From Rachicladosporium sp. CCFEE 5018 (Eukaryota > Ascomycota > Dothideomycetes > Cladosporiales > Cladosporiaceae): a stretch of 42,608 bases of DNA. How positions within the stretch are numbered: the stretch's first letter is position 1; each line of letters starts with the position of its first letter. Both the position numbers and the translations under genes were made by a program. The notes beneath the pieces were generated by a model that was not told where the DNA came from, searched no databases, and saw only the letters and a program-made list of their open reading frames with translations. The stretch spans positions 1,527,678 through 1,570,285 of the forward strand of contig KZ111148.1 of assembly GCA_002077045.2 (NCBI GenBank). Reading direction: 5' to 3'. Shown here piece by piece: positions 1-9,124 of this stretch.

Positions 1-2671
1 CCCCCCAACGCCCCCTTGACAGCCTCAAACCCCACACTGCCCAAATTCCAGTCCACCGGCAGCCTAGGCGTCACGATTCCCTCGCCATGACTATCCACCG
101 GCGGCACCGCAAAAGGCAGATCATACAGAATCGTGCCGACAACTTCGTCGTGGTAGAAAGCCGTGGCGTTGATGGAGGTGATGAAGAGGGTGTTGTGGGA
201 GAGTGGGGATAGGAGGGTGAAGGTCGCCGTGGAGGTTATGAGGTGCATGGTGGCATCTTTGATGAAGTGCGGCTTTTGGTCGTCCTTACCCGGTTCAACC
301 GGGTCAGCGGGGTCATGGGGAGGATGGTCGTGCGATGGTGGCGTGGAGCCTAGCCGAGGTGTCGGGAAGGTAACGTTGAATTTACTCAGCGCTCTGCCCA
401 GACTTGGCAGCGAGGGAATTGAAGCCGCGGAAGTCTGGAGGGTTAGGGTCGTGTTTAGACCGGAGAGGTACTGACTTAGGAGTTCGCGGCCTGTGGCGCC
501 GTTATTGGAGGCGTAGGGTTCCCAGACTGCAGTTACGGGGATGAAGGCATTGTGGCCGAGACCCATTTCGAGGTTCCGTACTGTGGCGTGACCGAGGAGG
601 GTGCCGTTGGTGAGGATATTGATGTCTATGTACGGTACCGTGGCAGTGTACTTCGTAGGGTTCGTGAGATTCACTAGTGCGGAGAGGGTGAGGGAGTGGG
701 GTGCTGTGTCTAGAATGGCCAGATTGAAGATCTTGGGTTTGAGGTGGGTGGTGATTGGGTTGTTAGGATCAGAGATGCCACTCCCAGGTGTGATGGCTGT
801 GAGACCTACATGTCAGCTGCTGATGATGTGAAGCGGCGAGCGGGACTGATGGCGGGGACAACGCACTCTCGTATATCATGTCATGGTCTTCGTAAGGGTC
901 GTACAAGAAGTGAAGGTCATGACCTACGTAGAACAGGCACCTGGCCTTCAGCGGGTATCTTCCTGATCACGAAAGCGCCCAGCGCGGTCTCTGTCTCCAC
1001 GTCGACTTCAGCTTTGACCTGCAGCATCACGCCACGTCCTTCGAAGAGCATGGCTTGAAGTACGTCCGTGAAGAGATCCTCGTCTGTGATGTTCAGTGGT
1101 GCATTCCTGACCAGTGACTCGACCATCAGGGTCGGCCCATCAGACTCAGATATCGGCTCGATCCGATCGCTGCTCGCCTTCTGCCACTGATGCAAGTCAA
1201 GCTTGCCAAGCTTCTTACCCTTGTAGTATACGTCCGCGTCGGCGCGGACTCGCGAGACGGAGATGTTGAAGTTCATCTCTTCTGGCAGAGCCACGATGGC
1301 TTGTACCTTCGCACTGATACGGGGGTTAGATGCAGGCGTGTTAGGCGATGCGAATGGGTCTGGCAAGCTGAAGTGCGTGTCTGCAAGAGTGAAGTTCTTG
1401 ATCAAGGAACCGAACGTACGACCTGGCAGCGCGACTGGTACCGTAATCGATGAGATGATGTCCGTGATCCATTGAGGTGTATCCTGGGAAGGCGAGTCCG
1501 ATCCTTGCACGTACAACTTAGCGTCCTTGCCATGCAGGTACTTGCCCAGTATAGCATCGAGTGGCGATTCGTGTGAGCCAGGGCACGCTTCCGTGAGTGT
1601 GTCAGGCAACCGGCGAACATTGCCCGTCACGTTCAGCTCCACGTCCTGCTTAGGGTGGATGTAGAGGTCATGCGTCAATGCATCCGCCAGCATGATGTAC
1701 GGATCGTTCTTGTTGCAGCCGGCTACCTTGATGGCAAACCCTAGGGGGGGAATGGTAAAATCGACTGGATAGTCATTCTTCACGACAAGGGCCACATCGG
1801 CAGCCATACCTCGTCCCGAAGGTAATGCCTCTTCTCGGAAGTTGAGCTTCTTGATCTTATACGATGGCAGCTTCGGCACGTCTTCATTCGCAAACAGCAT
1901 CTCTTGACGAATGCTTTGCTTGCCCAGACTGAAGAGACCTGACTTCAATGGTACGTCCGCCTCGCCAAGCACTCTCAGCTGACCGAGCCGACCATCCAGG
2001 TAGTCATGTGCGATCCTCCTGATGCCATCCACATCGCCAGGATGCAGATCGCTGACGAAGTCCACGTGCGTGATATCGCCATTCCGAATGCCAACTGTGA
2101 TGGGTGGTACCTGTGCCGTGCCCAGAAGGACATTTCCATACTCCGGTAATGACACCTCCACGAAGCTCTTGCCTGACTCCACCTCGCGAGCAATCCACGT
2201 GCCGAATCTGCCCAAGTCGCGCACGAACTTCTTGTCCACTCTGCTGGCGTCCATGACCAAGTCGCCCTGTATGCGCGCTCGCACGCCAGATGATGTGAAG
2301 GAGTCGATCGATAAGCTCTCCGGCTCAAATGTGATGGCCTGCTGTGCATACTGCTCCACTACGGAAGGCGCGATGAAGGCGAACACTATGATGGCGATGG
2401 CCAGTATGCATAGCAGCAGTAGTGCTAGTAGGCTGGGCCATCTTCGCTTGGCTGGCTTCTCGTCGCCGCCGCCGCTGAGCGACCGCGGAGGCGATTGCGC
2501 GCTCCTCTCTCTTTGTGCCTCTCCGGTCTCTGCGTCCCGTTGCTCGTTAGAAGAGCGTGATATGAGGGGCGTGCGCTCTGATGCTTCGATGTCCGGTTCT
2601 GGGTCGCGCTGTGTGAGAGGTTGCCCATCCGTGGACGCCATGACGGCTACCTGTGTGGCCGTAGCCAGCAA
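1..2671 (-). CDS. DUF3712-type single-pass membrane protein (Tag1-like), copy A, 3' end cut by window
   Basis: Two exons on the minus strand: 2671-928 and 805 to the window edge. The 122-nt intron (927-806) has donor GTAGGT, branch GCTGAC and acceptor TAG. The protein has a polar, charged N-terminus with a PLI motif near residue 36, one hydrophobic segment at about 79-103 (after KRRWPS), then a long beta-rich region with an SIDSFTSSGVRARIQG motif. That design matches fungal DUF3712 proteins, often labelled 'pre-rRNA processing protein' and related to the yeast vacuolar protein Tag1; a vacuolar or endomembrane location is inferred. A second start at codon 11 (MASTDGQ, 2641) is possible and looks more like family starts. 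It is divergent from the ornithine carbamoyltransferase gene across about 355 bp. The last roughly 35 codons lie outside the window. Confidence 0.8.
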
Positions 2672-2911
2672 GTGTCTCCGAGGTTCCGGACTAGTATACG
2701 ATCACCGTCTACCACTGTGGACCATCAAGCGAATGGAGTGGTACTGTATAGCAAGGTCTCAGGTTCGTACGCGCCTGGAGCCCTCGACAGATGGTGACGA
2801 ACACCTACGAACCTGACGCTAAACCGCGATCGGCTAGGTCTCGATTCTCGGCAGCATCCGGCGATATCGGACCGTTCGGAACCTCAGATAAGCCAAACTC
2901 TGATTTCGTCG

Positions 2912-2917
2912 TGACTC
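2912..2917 (+). promoter_or_regulatory. Possible Gcn4/CpcA site (TGACTC) upstream of ornithine carbamoyltransferase A
   Basis: A TGACTC core lies about 110 bp before the ATG at 3027, in the promoter shared with the divergent DUF3712 gene. Arginine biosynthetic genes are classical targets of general amino-acid control (Gcn4 in yeast, CpcA/CPC1 in filamentous fungi), whose sites contain this core. In copy B the same position reads TGACGC, so the core is lost there. A six-base match also occurs by chance; function is inferred. Confidence 0.3.
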
Positions 2918-3026
2918 TTGGGAAACAGTTTGGAGCTCTCACATCCACGTTATTTTGTCAAGCCCACAAATACCGTCTTCCAAAGCGAAAAGGCACTGAA
3001 TTCTTGCTCTCAACATACAGCTCAGT

Positions 3027-4139
3027 ATGGCCTCCATCCGCCTTCTTCGCCCAGCCAATGGCTGCCTCCGGACGTTCCAGCATTCCTCACCGCCAGCCCG
3101 CTGCTACTCCTCTGCCAGCACACCTCAGACTTCGCCCTTTGCGCCTCGACACTTGATGTCGATAGCAGACCTGACACCAGCAGAATTGACCACCCTTGTC
3201 CGTAATGCTGCATCACACAAGACTGCGGTCAAGTCCGGCCATACACCGAAAAGCCTCCAGGGTGCACTCCTTGGCAAGACTGTCGCAATGCCCTTCAACA
3301 AACGCTCGACACGCACTCGTGTATCTACTGAAGGCGCTGTAGCAATCATGGGCGGTCACCCGATGTTTCTAGGTGCGCAAGACATCCAGCTCGGTGTCAA
3401 TGAATCTCTGCGTGACACGGCAGTCATGATCAGCAGCGTCGTCTCCTGTATAGTCGCTCGTGTCCATGGTCATGACGATGTTGCTACGATGGCCAAGTAC
3501 AGCTCCGTGCCAGTCATCAATGCCCTCTCGGACCTGTATCATCCTTTGCAGACGATTGCGGACTTTCTCACGATTCACGAGTCGTTCCCTGATGATGAGG
3601 CATCTTCGAAGACAGACTCCCTTGGTCTCGAAGGCTTGAAAATTGCCTGGGTCGGCGATGCGAATAACGTCCTCTACGATCTTGCAATTGGTGCCCAGAA
3701 ACTGGGAGCCTCAGTCTCGGTTGCCACACCGAAGGGCTACGAGATTCCGTCTTTCATGCGGTCTATCATCCAGGGCGCACACCCAACTTCCAATGCTCAG
3801 CTCATGGAGACAAATTCTCCCGAGGAAGCTGTCAAGAATGCCGATATCATCGTTACAGACACGTGGGTCTCTATGGGCCAGGAAGCCGAAGCCAAGAAGA
3901 AGATTCAGGACTTCGCGGGCTTCCAGGTCACGAACGAGATGGCAAGCAGGGGTGGCGCAAAAGAGGGCTGGAGGTTCATGCACTGCCTACCTAGGCATCA
4001 AGAAGAGGTAATTGACGATGTCTTCTATGGACCCCGGAGCGTAGTCTTCCAAGAAGCCGAGAATAGATTATGGGCTGCAGTGAGCGCTCTCGAGGCCTTC
4101 GTGGTCAACAAGGGCAAGATTACGACGTCAAGTACGTGA
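3027..4139 (+). CDS. argB: Ornithine carbamoyltransferase, mitochondrial, copy A
   Basis: An intronless 370-aa protein that makes citrulline from ornithine and carbamoyl phosphate in the arginine pathway (argB in Aspergillus, ARG3 in yeast, arg-12 in Neurospora). The first ~40 residues are rich in Arg and Ser with almost no acid, as in a mitochondrial targeting peptide. The carbamoyl-phosphate motif STRTR is at 94-98, HPLQ at 172-175, DTWVSMG at 278-284 and the ornithine-side HCLPR at 319-323, so all key motifs are present and the length is normal. It differs from copy B at five residues (133, 190, 264, 329, 370), none inside these motifs. It is divergent from the DUF3712 gene, with a possible CpcA site upstream. 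Confidence 0.97.
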   Translation: MASIRLLRPANGCLRTFQHSSPPARCYSSASTPQTSPFAPRHLMSIADLTPAELTTLVRNAASHKTAVKSGHTPKSLQGALLGKTVAMPFNKRSTRTRVSTEGAVAIMGGHPMFLGAQDIQLGVNESLRDTAVMISSVVSCIVARVHGHDDVATMAKYSSVPVINALSDLYHPLQTIADFLTIHESFPDDEASSKTDSLGLEGLKIAWVGDANNVLYDLAIGAQKLGASVSVATPKGYEIPSFMRSIIQGAHPTSNAQLMETNSPEEAVKNADIIVTDTWVSMGQEAEAKKKIQDFAGFQVTNEMASRGGAKEGWRFMHCLPRHQEEVIDDVFYGPRSVVFQEAENRLWAAVSALEAFVVNKGKITTSST

Positions 4140-4744
4140 GCTCTCTTCTGAAGCTCTGAATGATCCTGTGGTACTTTCATGCACACCACGAGTGTCGATT
4201 TACGCCTTGTCAGCCGCCGAGAGAGCGTCCCTTGATTGGGACATGGTGCATAGCGCTCTATGTTTCTCTCCCGTGCAACATTCGACGGTTGACTGTAGCA
4301 GTGTAGTGTAGAGGCGCTTTGGCAACAAGCTCATGTCACGGAGAGCGACTTCGAAACAGTGAAGGAGCGGGAACCGGATGCAACGCCAGGTCGCAGCTCC
4401 GCAGGCTACCGCCAACAAAGTCAGGAATCAGTCCACACGCCCAGTTCTGCATAGTCTGTGTATACATGCGCTAGTGACTATCATGGCGCCGCAACATGCT
4501 CCCTATACACTGCCCTGGTACTCTTTGTCGACTAAAGCTTGGCATTCCGCAGTGCCTCCATTCATATATGCCTTTGTTACAACACTTCCGGATTGAGCAT
4601 TACAAAGCGTCACCTCACTGCAAAGACAACTCAACACTCACCTCTCCGACAGATAACGACTGCCATCAGAACTGCTGTCTCGGAAAGAAAATAGCTGACT
4701 GCCCTCACACCCGGTTTTCATACATTGGGCAGTGTCTACCGATC

Positions 4745-5341
4745 ATGTGCCGCCTCCTCCACGTCGAGTGGCGCTGCACCCACACTCAGACAATATTCGA
4801 GTACTGCCGCGACTGCCCTCGAACTCCGGGTCCCTCGCCTCAGCCCCTGCGTCCCTGTGACGCCTTCCTAGCGCAGCACGGCCCAAATCCCACAACTCCC
4901 ACGGCAGACGAGTTCCGCAATCACTGCTGCCACTTCACTTGCTGTCTGTCAGATCAGTCTGAGCTCCATGAGCGCGTGCGGGATCTCGAGCGGAGTCTTG
5001 ATCTGCAGCCAGGAGGGAAGTTGAAAGGTCGACTAACGCCAGGTTGGGCAAGGGGTAAGGGCGAGAGGGACTTAGTGGAAGCGAGGAAGGGACTGGCGAG
5101 GTTGGTCAAGAGGCATGGTGAGAGGTGTGAAGCTTTGTATTACGGGCTTGGGTGGCTGCAGCAGGGCGCTGAGGGGTGGAGGGTGGAGGTCAAGCTGAAG
5201 GACGGTGCTGGTGGGGAATTGAGGGCACCGATTGTAGAGTGGAGTGCGAGGAATGTGCATCGATATACGAGGAGCGAAGGAGAGGGCGACGGGATGAAGA
5301 CGAACAGGATTAGCACTGCCAGTGCGCCAGCGCGCTCGTAA
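4745..5341 (+). CDS. Small Cys-rich protein of unknown function, copy A
   Basis: A 198-aa protein; I do not recognise a characterised family. The start MCRLLHVEWRC is chosen because the match to copy B is strong from here onward, while the open frame upstream (to 4496) diverges freely. Cysteines at 2, 11, 21, 24, 38, 61-62 and 66-67 include a CxxC and a CCxxxCC cluster, which suggests metal binding or disulfides. Many short fungal hypothetical proteins begin with a comparable Met-Cys...Trp-x-Cys pattern. A charged, possibly helical segment follows (75-130), then a conserved LYYGLGWLQQGAEGW stretch. No signal peptide is seen. Residues differ from copy B mainly at 85-120, more than in the neighbouring metabolic genes. 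Confidence 0.6.
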   Translation: MCRLLHVEWRCTHTQTIFEYCRDCPRTPGPSPQPLRPCDAFLAQHGPNPTTPTADEFRNHCCHFTCCLSDQSELHERVRDLERSLDLQPGGKLKGRLTPGWARGKGERDLVEARKGLARLVKRHGERCEALYYGLGWLQQGAEGWRVEVKLKDGAGGELRAPIVEWSARNVHRYTRSEGEGDGMKTNRISTASAPARS

Positions 5342-6129
5342 GAACCCTTTCTTGTGCTTCACTCTCCTCTGGAACAGCGGAACGCTGTCGGCACCGCTCA
5401 GCCAATGCTTGGGGCACGACCAACTTCATCTGAGCCCTTGGACGCAACTTCGCCACGAGCACAGACTCGATCCGCGCGAGGGCAGCATTCGAAAGGGAAA
5501 GCAGTATGCGCAGATTGACCTTAATGAGTTCTGCTCCCGCAAGCCCATGCGCCGTCAGGGCCTTGCTCTTTTTGCTGTCAATCTGGACCTCAGAGATCTC
5601 GGCGTGTTGCTGCCGTACTGAGACTTCGCAGTCTGCCGGTTGGAGCTGCGAAGCTGGATCACGCAATGCGAGGCTGAGAGTTGCGGGTTTGTCTTAGATG
5701 TCCTGTGGTGTATGACATACATGGCTTCTCACACAGCGCGGGCAAGACGTTGTCATCATCATCAGGCGTGCAGCAGTCGTACGCCGCAATGCAGAGTTGG
5801 ATGAGTCTTGGGCGAAGTGACGGAGCGCGTAGTATGCAGTTGGGAAGTGTACCCTATACACTAAAAACACGCAGAAGATACTTTTACGTGAATCTCTTAC
5901 GCATTCGACACCCATTCCCTCATGATGCTCGCGCCTCCTCCACATTGCTGTAGCTTGTGTCGTGGTCCGGCACCAGCGCTACTCCACCCCGCGCACTCGT
6001 CCACTAGATCCATGTCTGAGACCGACGTCCTCGTCTCGACCCATCACCTCGCCGCTGTTCTACCCTTCTCCACTCTGTCCTTAGCACAGCGATCGTGGTT
6101 CTTGAGAAGTTCGGGCAGCGAGAACGTGC
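5342..6129. other. Copy-A-specific block without a recognisable gene
   Basis: This ~0.8 kb does not align with the corresponding position in copy B (27566 to about 28560). Open frames exist, including 118 codons on the minus strand at 5310-5666 and 83 codons on the minus strand at 5694-5945, but they have no motif I know and no counterpart in B to test them against. I see no terminal repeats or transposase or polymerase motifs. It may be an insertion in A, or what remains after B gained other sequence. Confidence 0.5.
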
Positions 6130-6440
6130 AGTTGTGCTGGTGCAGAGGTGATTGTCATCGTGATCGTGATCGTCGTTGACATTAGCGCCGCAGACAAAGA
6201 CTAGCACTGCAAGTTGCGACAACGAGTGCACGTAATCTTATTACACTGCTCGTCCTTGACGCAAGAAGTCTCGCACTCACAAATGTTGCATTTCTGCGCC
6301 CGCCCTGCAGTCTTGGCATCATCGATAGCGTGCTGAAGGTCGCGTCGCCGCCTGCCGCTAGCTGTGCCGTCACACAAGAGGAGCGGTTTGCGAGACGAAC
6401 TGGAAAATGCCGACAGCTGATCTCCTTGCTCTTTTACCAA
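6130..6440 (-). pseudogene. Relic of an RBR (TRIAD/RNF216-like) E3 ubiquitin ligase, copy A
   Basis: Reading down from 6440, the frame shows C-x-x-C, then VKDEQCNKITCTRCRNLQC. This is the zinc-ligand pattern of an IBR/RING2 module, close to TRIAD3/RNF216-type proteins, where the run continues as Cys-Tyr-x-Cys. Here the frame hits a TAG right after the Cys (6201-6203). The continuation, with CGANVND and His/Asp-rich sequence, resumes in another frame, so an indel has broken the module. Only the zinc-module region is recognisable; no N-terminal RING1 is found. The copy B relic (28600-28796) stays open at this point. Normal RBR ligases transfer ubiquitin from E2 to substrate; this fragment is not expected to work. 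Confidence 0.55.
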
Positions 6441-6829
6441 CGGAGTGAGAAGTCGATATCGAGAGGTGGAGAAGTCTCGCAGTCCCTGGAAGAAATCCGT
6501 AGCGCGCGTTCAAAGTCAGCATTTCGGACCCTCAGCTGCTGCTGCAGATGCCGGGGCGGCACGAGCAGCGCCATGTCGGGATCCTCAGTGGACTGTGCTG
6601 ATTTGAAGTCGGTGTCACTGTCACTGAGGAAGATTTCCAGGACGTCGGAGCAGTCTTATGGACCTTCAGAATCCGGCCAGCGTTCACGAAGCTCTGGAGG
6701 CCCGGGTTTGCGTCTCTACGGTGGGAAGGGCTACTAGGAATCCGATGACCCCAATTGCCTTCGCCCGAAGTCCTTCCATATATCGGCTGCGCTACAAGGA
6801 TCTGGCGACTGGACAGTAGTGACATATCT

Positions 6830-7003
6830 ACTCGGCAGACATGGTGCGCCTTAACATAGCTCATCTTGTGCAGCTTGTCGTTTGTGGTGAACTCCAGACC
6901 TTAGTAGCGTATAATCTATAGATGCGAGACCGGTGGTCTTTGCCTTGGTCATTCGTCGCCGGCCGGCATATGCGGAACTACCAAACTATACTCAGCTCCG
7001 CCG
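6830..7003 (-). pseudogene. Relic of P-family member P1, copy A
   Basis: Read on the minus strand, this matches the middle of the P1 gene in copy B (28976-29742): GLEFTTNDK, MSYVKAH and the CRV-MSLL core are shared. Relative to B there are at least three in-frame stops upstream of GLEF, and the frame diverges after MSLLSS. The 5' half is missing; the intact paralog P2 ends only a few bases away at 7008. This is a degraded 3' piece of a tandem paralog. Confidence 0.6.
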
Positions 7004-7007
7004 GGGA

Positions 7008-7673
7008 TCACGCCTTGGAGTTATCGATCTCCTTACGCAGTGCCAGTAGTCGTTGAATAGACTCGTCCGTCAGCATGAGCGCCCTCAGCGACGTCGGAGC
7101 CAGCTTGTGTGGGGACAGCAAAGAGAGATCTACACGATAGACCTGGCCAGCATTGACGTAGCTAGGCTTCTCGAGACGTACACCGGTGACGAAGGTCAAG
7201 GGTTCGTAGCGGGGATTTGTCGACGAGTCCTGGTGCGTTGCACCGTTGAGAGGGACGCAACACGCGATGGTCTTCTGGCTTCTTGCATGCTTGTCGAAGA
7301 GAGTACCGCCTCGCGAGCTGGTGACCTGCAGAAGTGTAAGCGGCCTGGCGCTAAGCGCAGTCTCGAAGGTCTCCGAGCTTACAACGCAGATGTCTCTCAT
7401 GCCTGGGAAGGCTGCAGGTCGGCCGACGACAACCACAGTATTGTTGAATATCTCGTTTGAGGCAAGAACGTCGGTACCGGCGAACTTCACCAGCAATTCC
7501 GGTTGCTGCTCGATTTGAGCTTTGCTAGCCGGAGGCCCCAAGAACAGGAAATGTCCGTCTCCTGAGGCACTTACCTGCGCAGGCGCTTGAGAGCGTTGCT
7601 GCTCTGTGGCTACTACAGGAGCCGGCTCTTTGATCAGCTTACCGCCACGGCCGACCATGGAGAAGCCGTCCAT
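7008..7673 (-). CDS. P-family protein P2 (unknown function), intact in copy A
   Basis: An uninterrupted 221-aa frame, unrecognised by name. Order of features: a polar N-terminus (1-45); GHFLFLGPP; an FAG; EIFNNTVVVVGRP, a strong beta strand; DICVVSS; then RYEPL; PSYVNAGQVYRVDLSLL; and a C-terminal helix with LTDESIQRLLALRKEID. The same landmarks in the same order occur in P1 (B: 28976-29742) and P3 (B: 30486-31221), so this is a small tandem family. No signal peptide or membrane helix is seen, so it is probably soluble. The layout of hydrophobic strands loosely recalls a small beta-barrel such as PemK/MazF-type folds, which is speculation. Copy B has no counterpart of P2 at this position. Being open over 221 codons while its neighbours are broken suggests recent function. 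Confidence 0.55.
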   Translation of the reverse strand: MDGFSMVGRGGKLIKEPAPVVATEQQRSQAPAQVSASGDGHFLFLGPPASKAQIEQQPELLVKFAGTDVLASNEIFNNTVVVVGRPAAFPGMRDICVVSSETFETALSARPLTLLQVTSSRGGTLFDKHARSQKTIACCVPLNGATHQDSSTNPRYEPLTFVTGVRLEKPSYVNAGQVYRVDLSLLSPHKLAPTSLRALMLTDESIQRLLALRKEIDNSKA

Positions 7674-7852
7674 ATCTCGAAAAACTTATGGGGGAAGTAT
7701 CTCGTCTATCATGTATAAGTTGGGTTGTACGAGTGCGAGTTGAAAGCGCGAAGGTCGCAAGGGCTGTGAAACGAAGTATTGGAAGGCAATCCAGAGGTGG
7801 TCGACAAGTGGTCGAAGCTGGAGTGGTGTTAGGTCGAGGTAGTATATACGAC

Positions 7853-8255
7853 ATGATAATGTCGGTGGCGGGCGACATCCAGCACGTGCAAGGCAGTGGC
7901 CCTGTAGGCGAGAGTCCACCGAAGACTTCACGTCTGAGAACTGTACACGCCATATTGATGCCGGTGGCGGGCGACATCTAGCACGTGACGGGCAAAAGTC
8001 CTGTAGCGGCCGCGGCGAAGAGAATTTCACTCTTAGAAAATGTGTAAGTCCTTTCGATGCCGGAGTCGGGTCGGATGCAGCATGTGACAGGCGATCGCCC
8101 TGTAGGCGAAGCTCCACAGAGGACTTCACTTTCCAGGAGTAGGCAGGTCTCGGTAGCGCTGGGGTCGGGTGGATTACAGCATGCAAGCGGGAGACAGGCT
8201 GCAGTGGAAGGTGCGAGGGCACTTCCGCGATTCGGAGAGGTGATGCGTGAAGTCG
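7853..8255. repeat. Four-unit tandem repeat with exact 99-bp period, copy A
   Basis: The anchor GGTGGCGGGCGACAT and its variants begin at 7864, 7963, 8062 and 8161, exactly 99 bp apart each time. Units share a ...GCA(C/T)GTG...GGC...CCTGTAGGCGA...GACTTCAC core but differ at many positions. Ninety-nine bp is 33 codons. On the plus strand the units read as diverged 33-residue repeats (PVAGDIQHV..., ESGRMQHV..., GSGGLQHA...), with stops in unit 2 (TAG) and after it (TAA). On the minus strand one frame stays open from 8276 to 7686. The array lies between P3 and P2. It may be a decayed repeat-protein gene. Confidence 0.8.
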
Positions 8256-8380
8256 CCCGTCTGTTGGCATGCGCACTCAGAGATTAGAGCATTCTCTGAG
8301 CGATGTCTTAGTACGCCCTGCTACAATCTCATGCGAACTCTACTTGCTCTGCCACCTCCGACTTCCACCAAGCATCTCGT

Positions 8381-9116
8381 TCAGCCACTGCGCTGGCCGA
8401 GTGGCGGATACTCGGCAGGATTGAGGCAGAATATTTTGGAGGTCTCATCAGGCCTGTAGAAGTCCACTGACTCGGCAACGGACAGCATCCGTCGAAGACT
8501 CTCGGACTCAAGCGCCATGTGTGTTGCCACACCTCGATGCCTTGTCGCCACGTATGGCTACAAGATCGAGAAGTGTGCCCGGAAGACCGGTCTGGCCAAG
8601 ATATAGCCAGGGCGATCGAAAGCTGCGGCACCTTGAAGCTGAAGTGGCGCATAGCGTGGATCGGACAGGACAAGTGGATGCTCGTAGCGCGCTTCGGAGT
8701 TGGGTATGTAACGACGCTGAAGCTGGACGTCGTTACATTTCTCCTGGAGCGGAGTGTCTTTGAGACTTGTGATCTAATGACATTCTGTCAGCTTGCGCTC
8801 TCGTAAGAGTTGCTGCAAGAATTGAGCAACTCATCATGCACAAGTCCAGATATTCAGTCCCAAACTTGGCCAACACTACGTCCGGATGCTTGTAGATGTC
8901 CTCCATAGGAAGCTTGTTGTCGACGGCAGTACGGAGCATACGCTGCGGGTAAGCTTTACGTGTCATCGCATTCGGCGCATGGCGCAGCCGAAGCAAGTCG
9001 CCAGGCACCGAATGCTCCGGTCGATGAGGCACTTCGAGCGGCTGAGTCTCAGCCAAAGTCCGCTGGGAAGACCCAGATCCTCGGCCGACGGTCACGGCGG
9101 AGAGATCCGGGTCCAT
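8381..9116 (-). pseudogene. P-family member P3, copy A: splice donor lost and premature stop
   Basis: By alignment with the intact copy B gene (30486-31221): exon 1 is 9116-8835, intron 8834-8774, exon 2 8773-8381. Two independent lesions are visible. The donor GTGAGT of B is ATGAGT here, so the GT is lost. Codon 166 of the spliced frame is TAG (8560-8558) where B has GAG, removing the last ~59 residues, including the C-terminal helix of the family. The rest of the sequence remains very similar to B, so inactivation is recent or these are sequencing differences. Without splicing, the frame would stop in the intron region, at about 127 residues. Confidence 0.65.
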
Positions 9117-9124
9117 GGCTTCGC

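Noticed and set aside
2022..2816. 264-codon plus-strand open frame, also present in copy B (24332-25057)
   Set aside because: It lies antisense to exon 1 of the DUF3712 gene, whose strand has a membrane helix and conserved motifs. Its conservation is a by-product of the sense gene.
4496..4744. Upstream extension of the Cys-rich protein
   Set aside because: Protein similarity to copy B fades before MCRLLHVEWRC; the DNA aligns with frame-changing differences.
7853..8255. CRISPR-like array
   Set aside because: Units are 99 bp, diverged along their whole length, without short identical repeats and unique spacers; the genome is eukaryotic.
7686..8276. 196-codon minus-strand frame through the 99-bp repeats
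   Set aside because: Stopped in unit 1 of copy B, and the plus-strand frame fits synonymous changes somewhat better. Kept only as a repeat.
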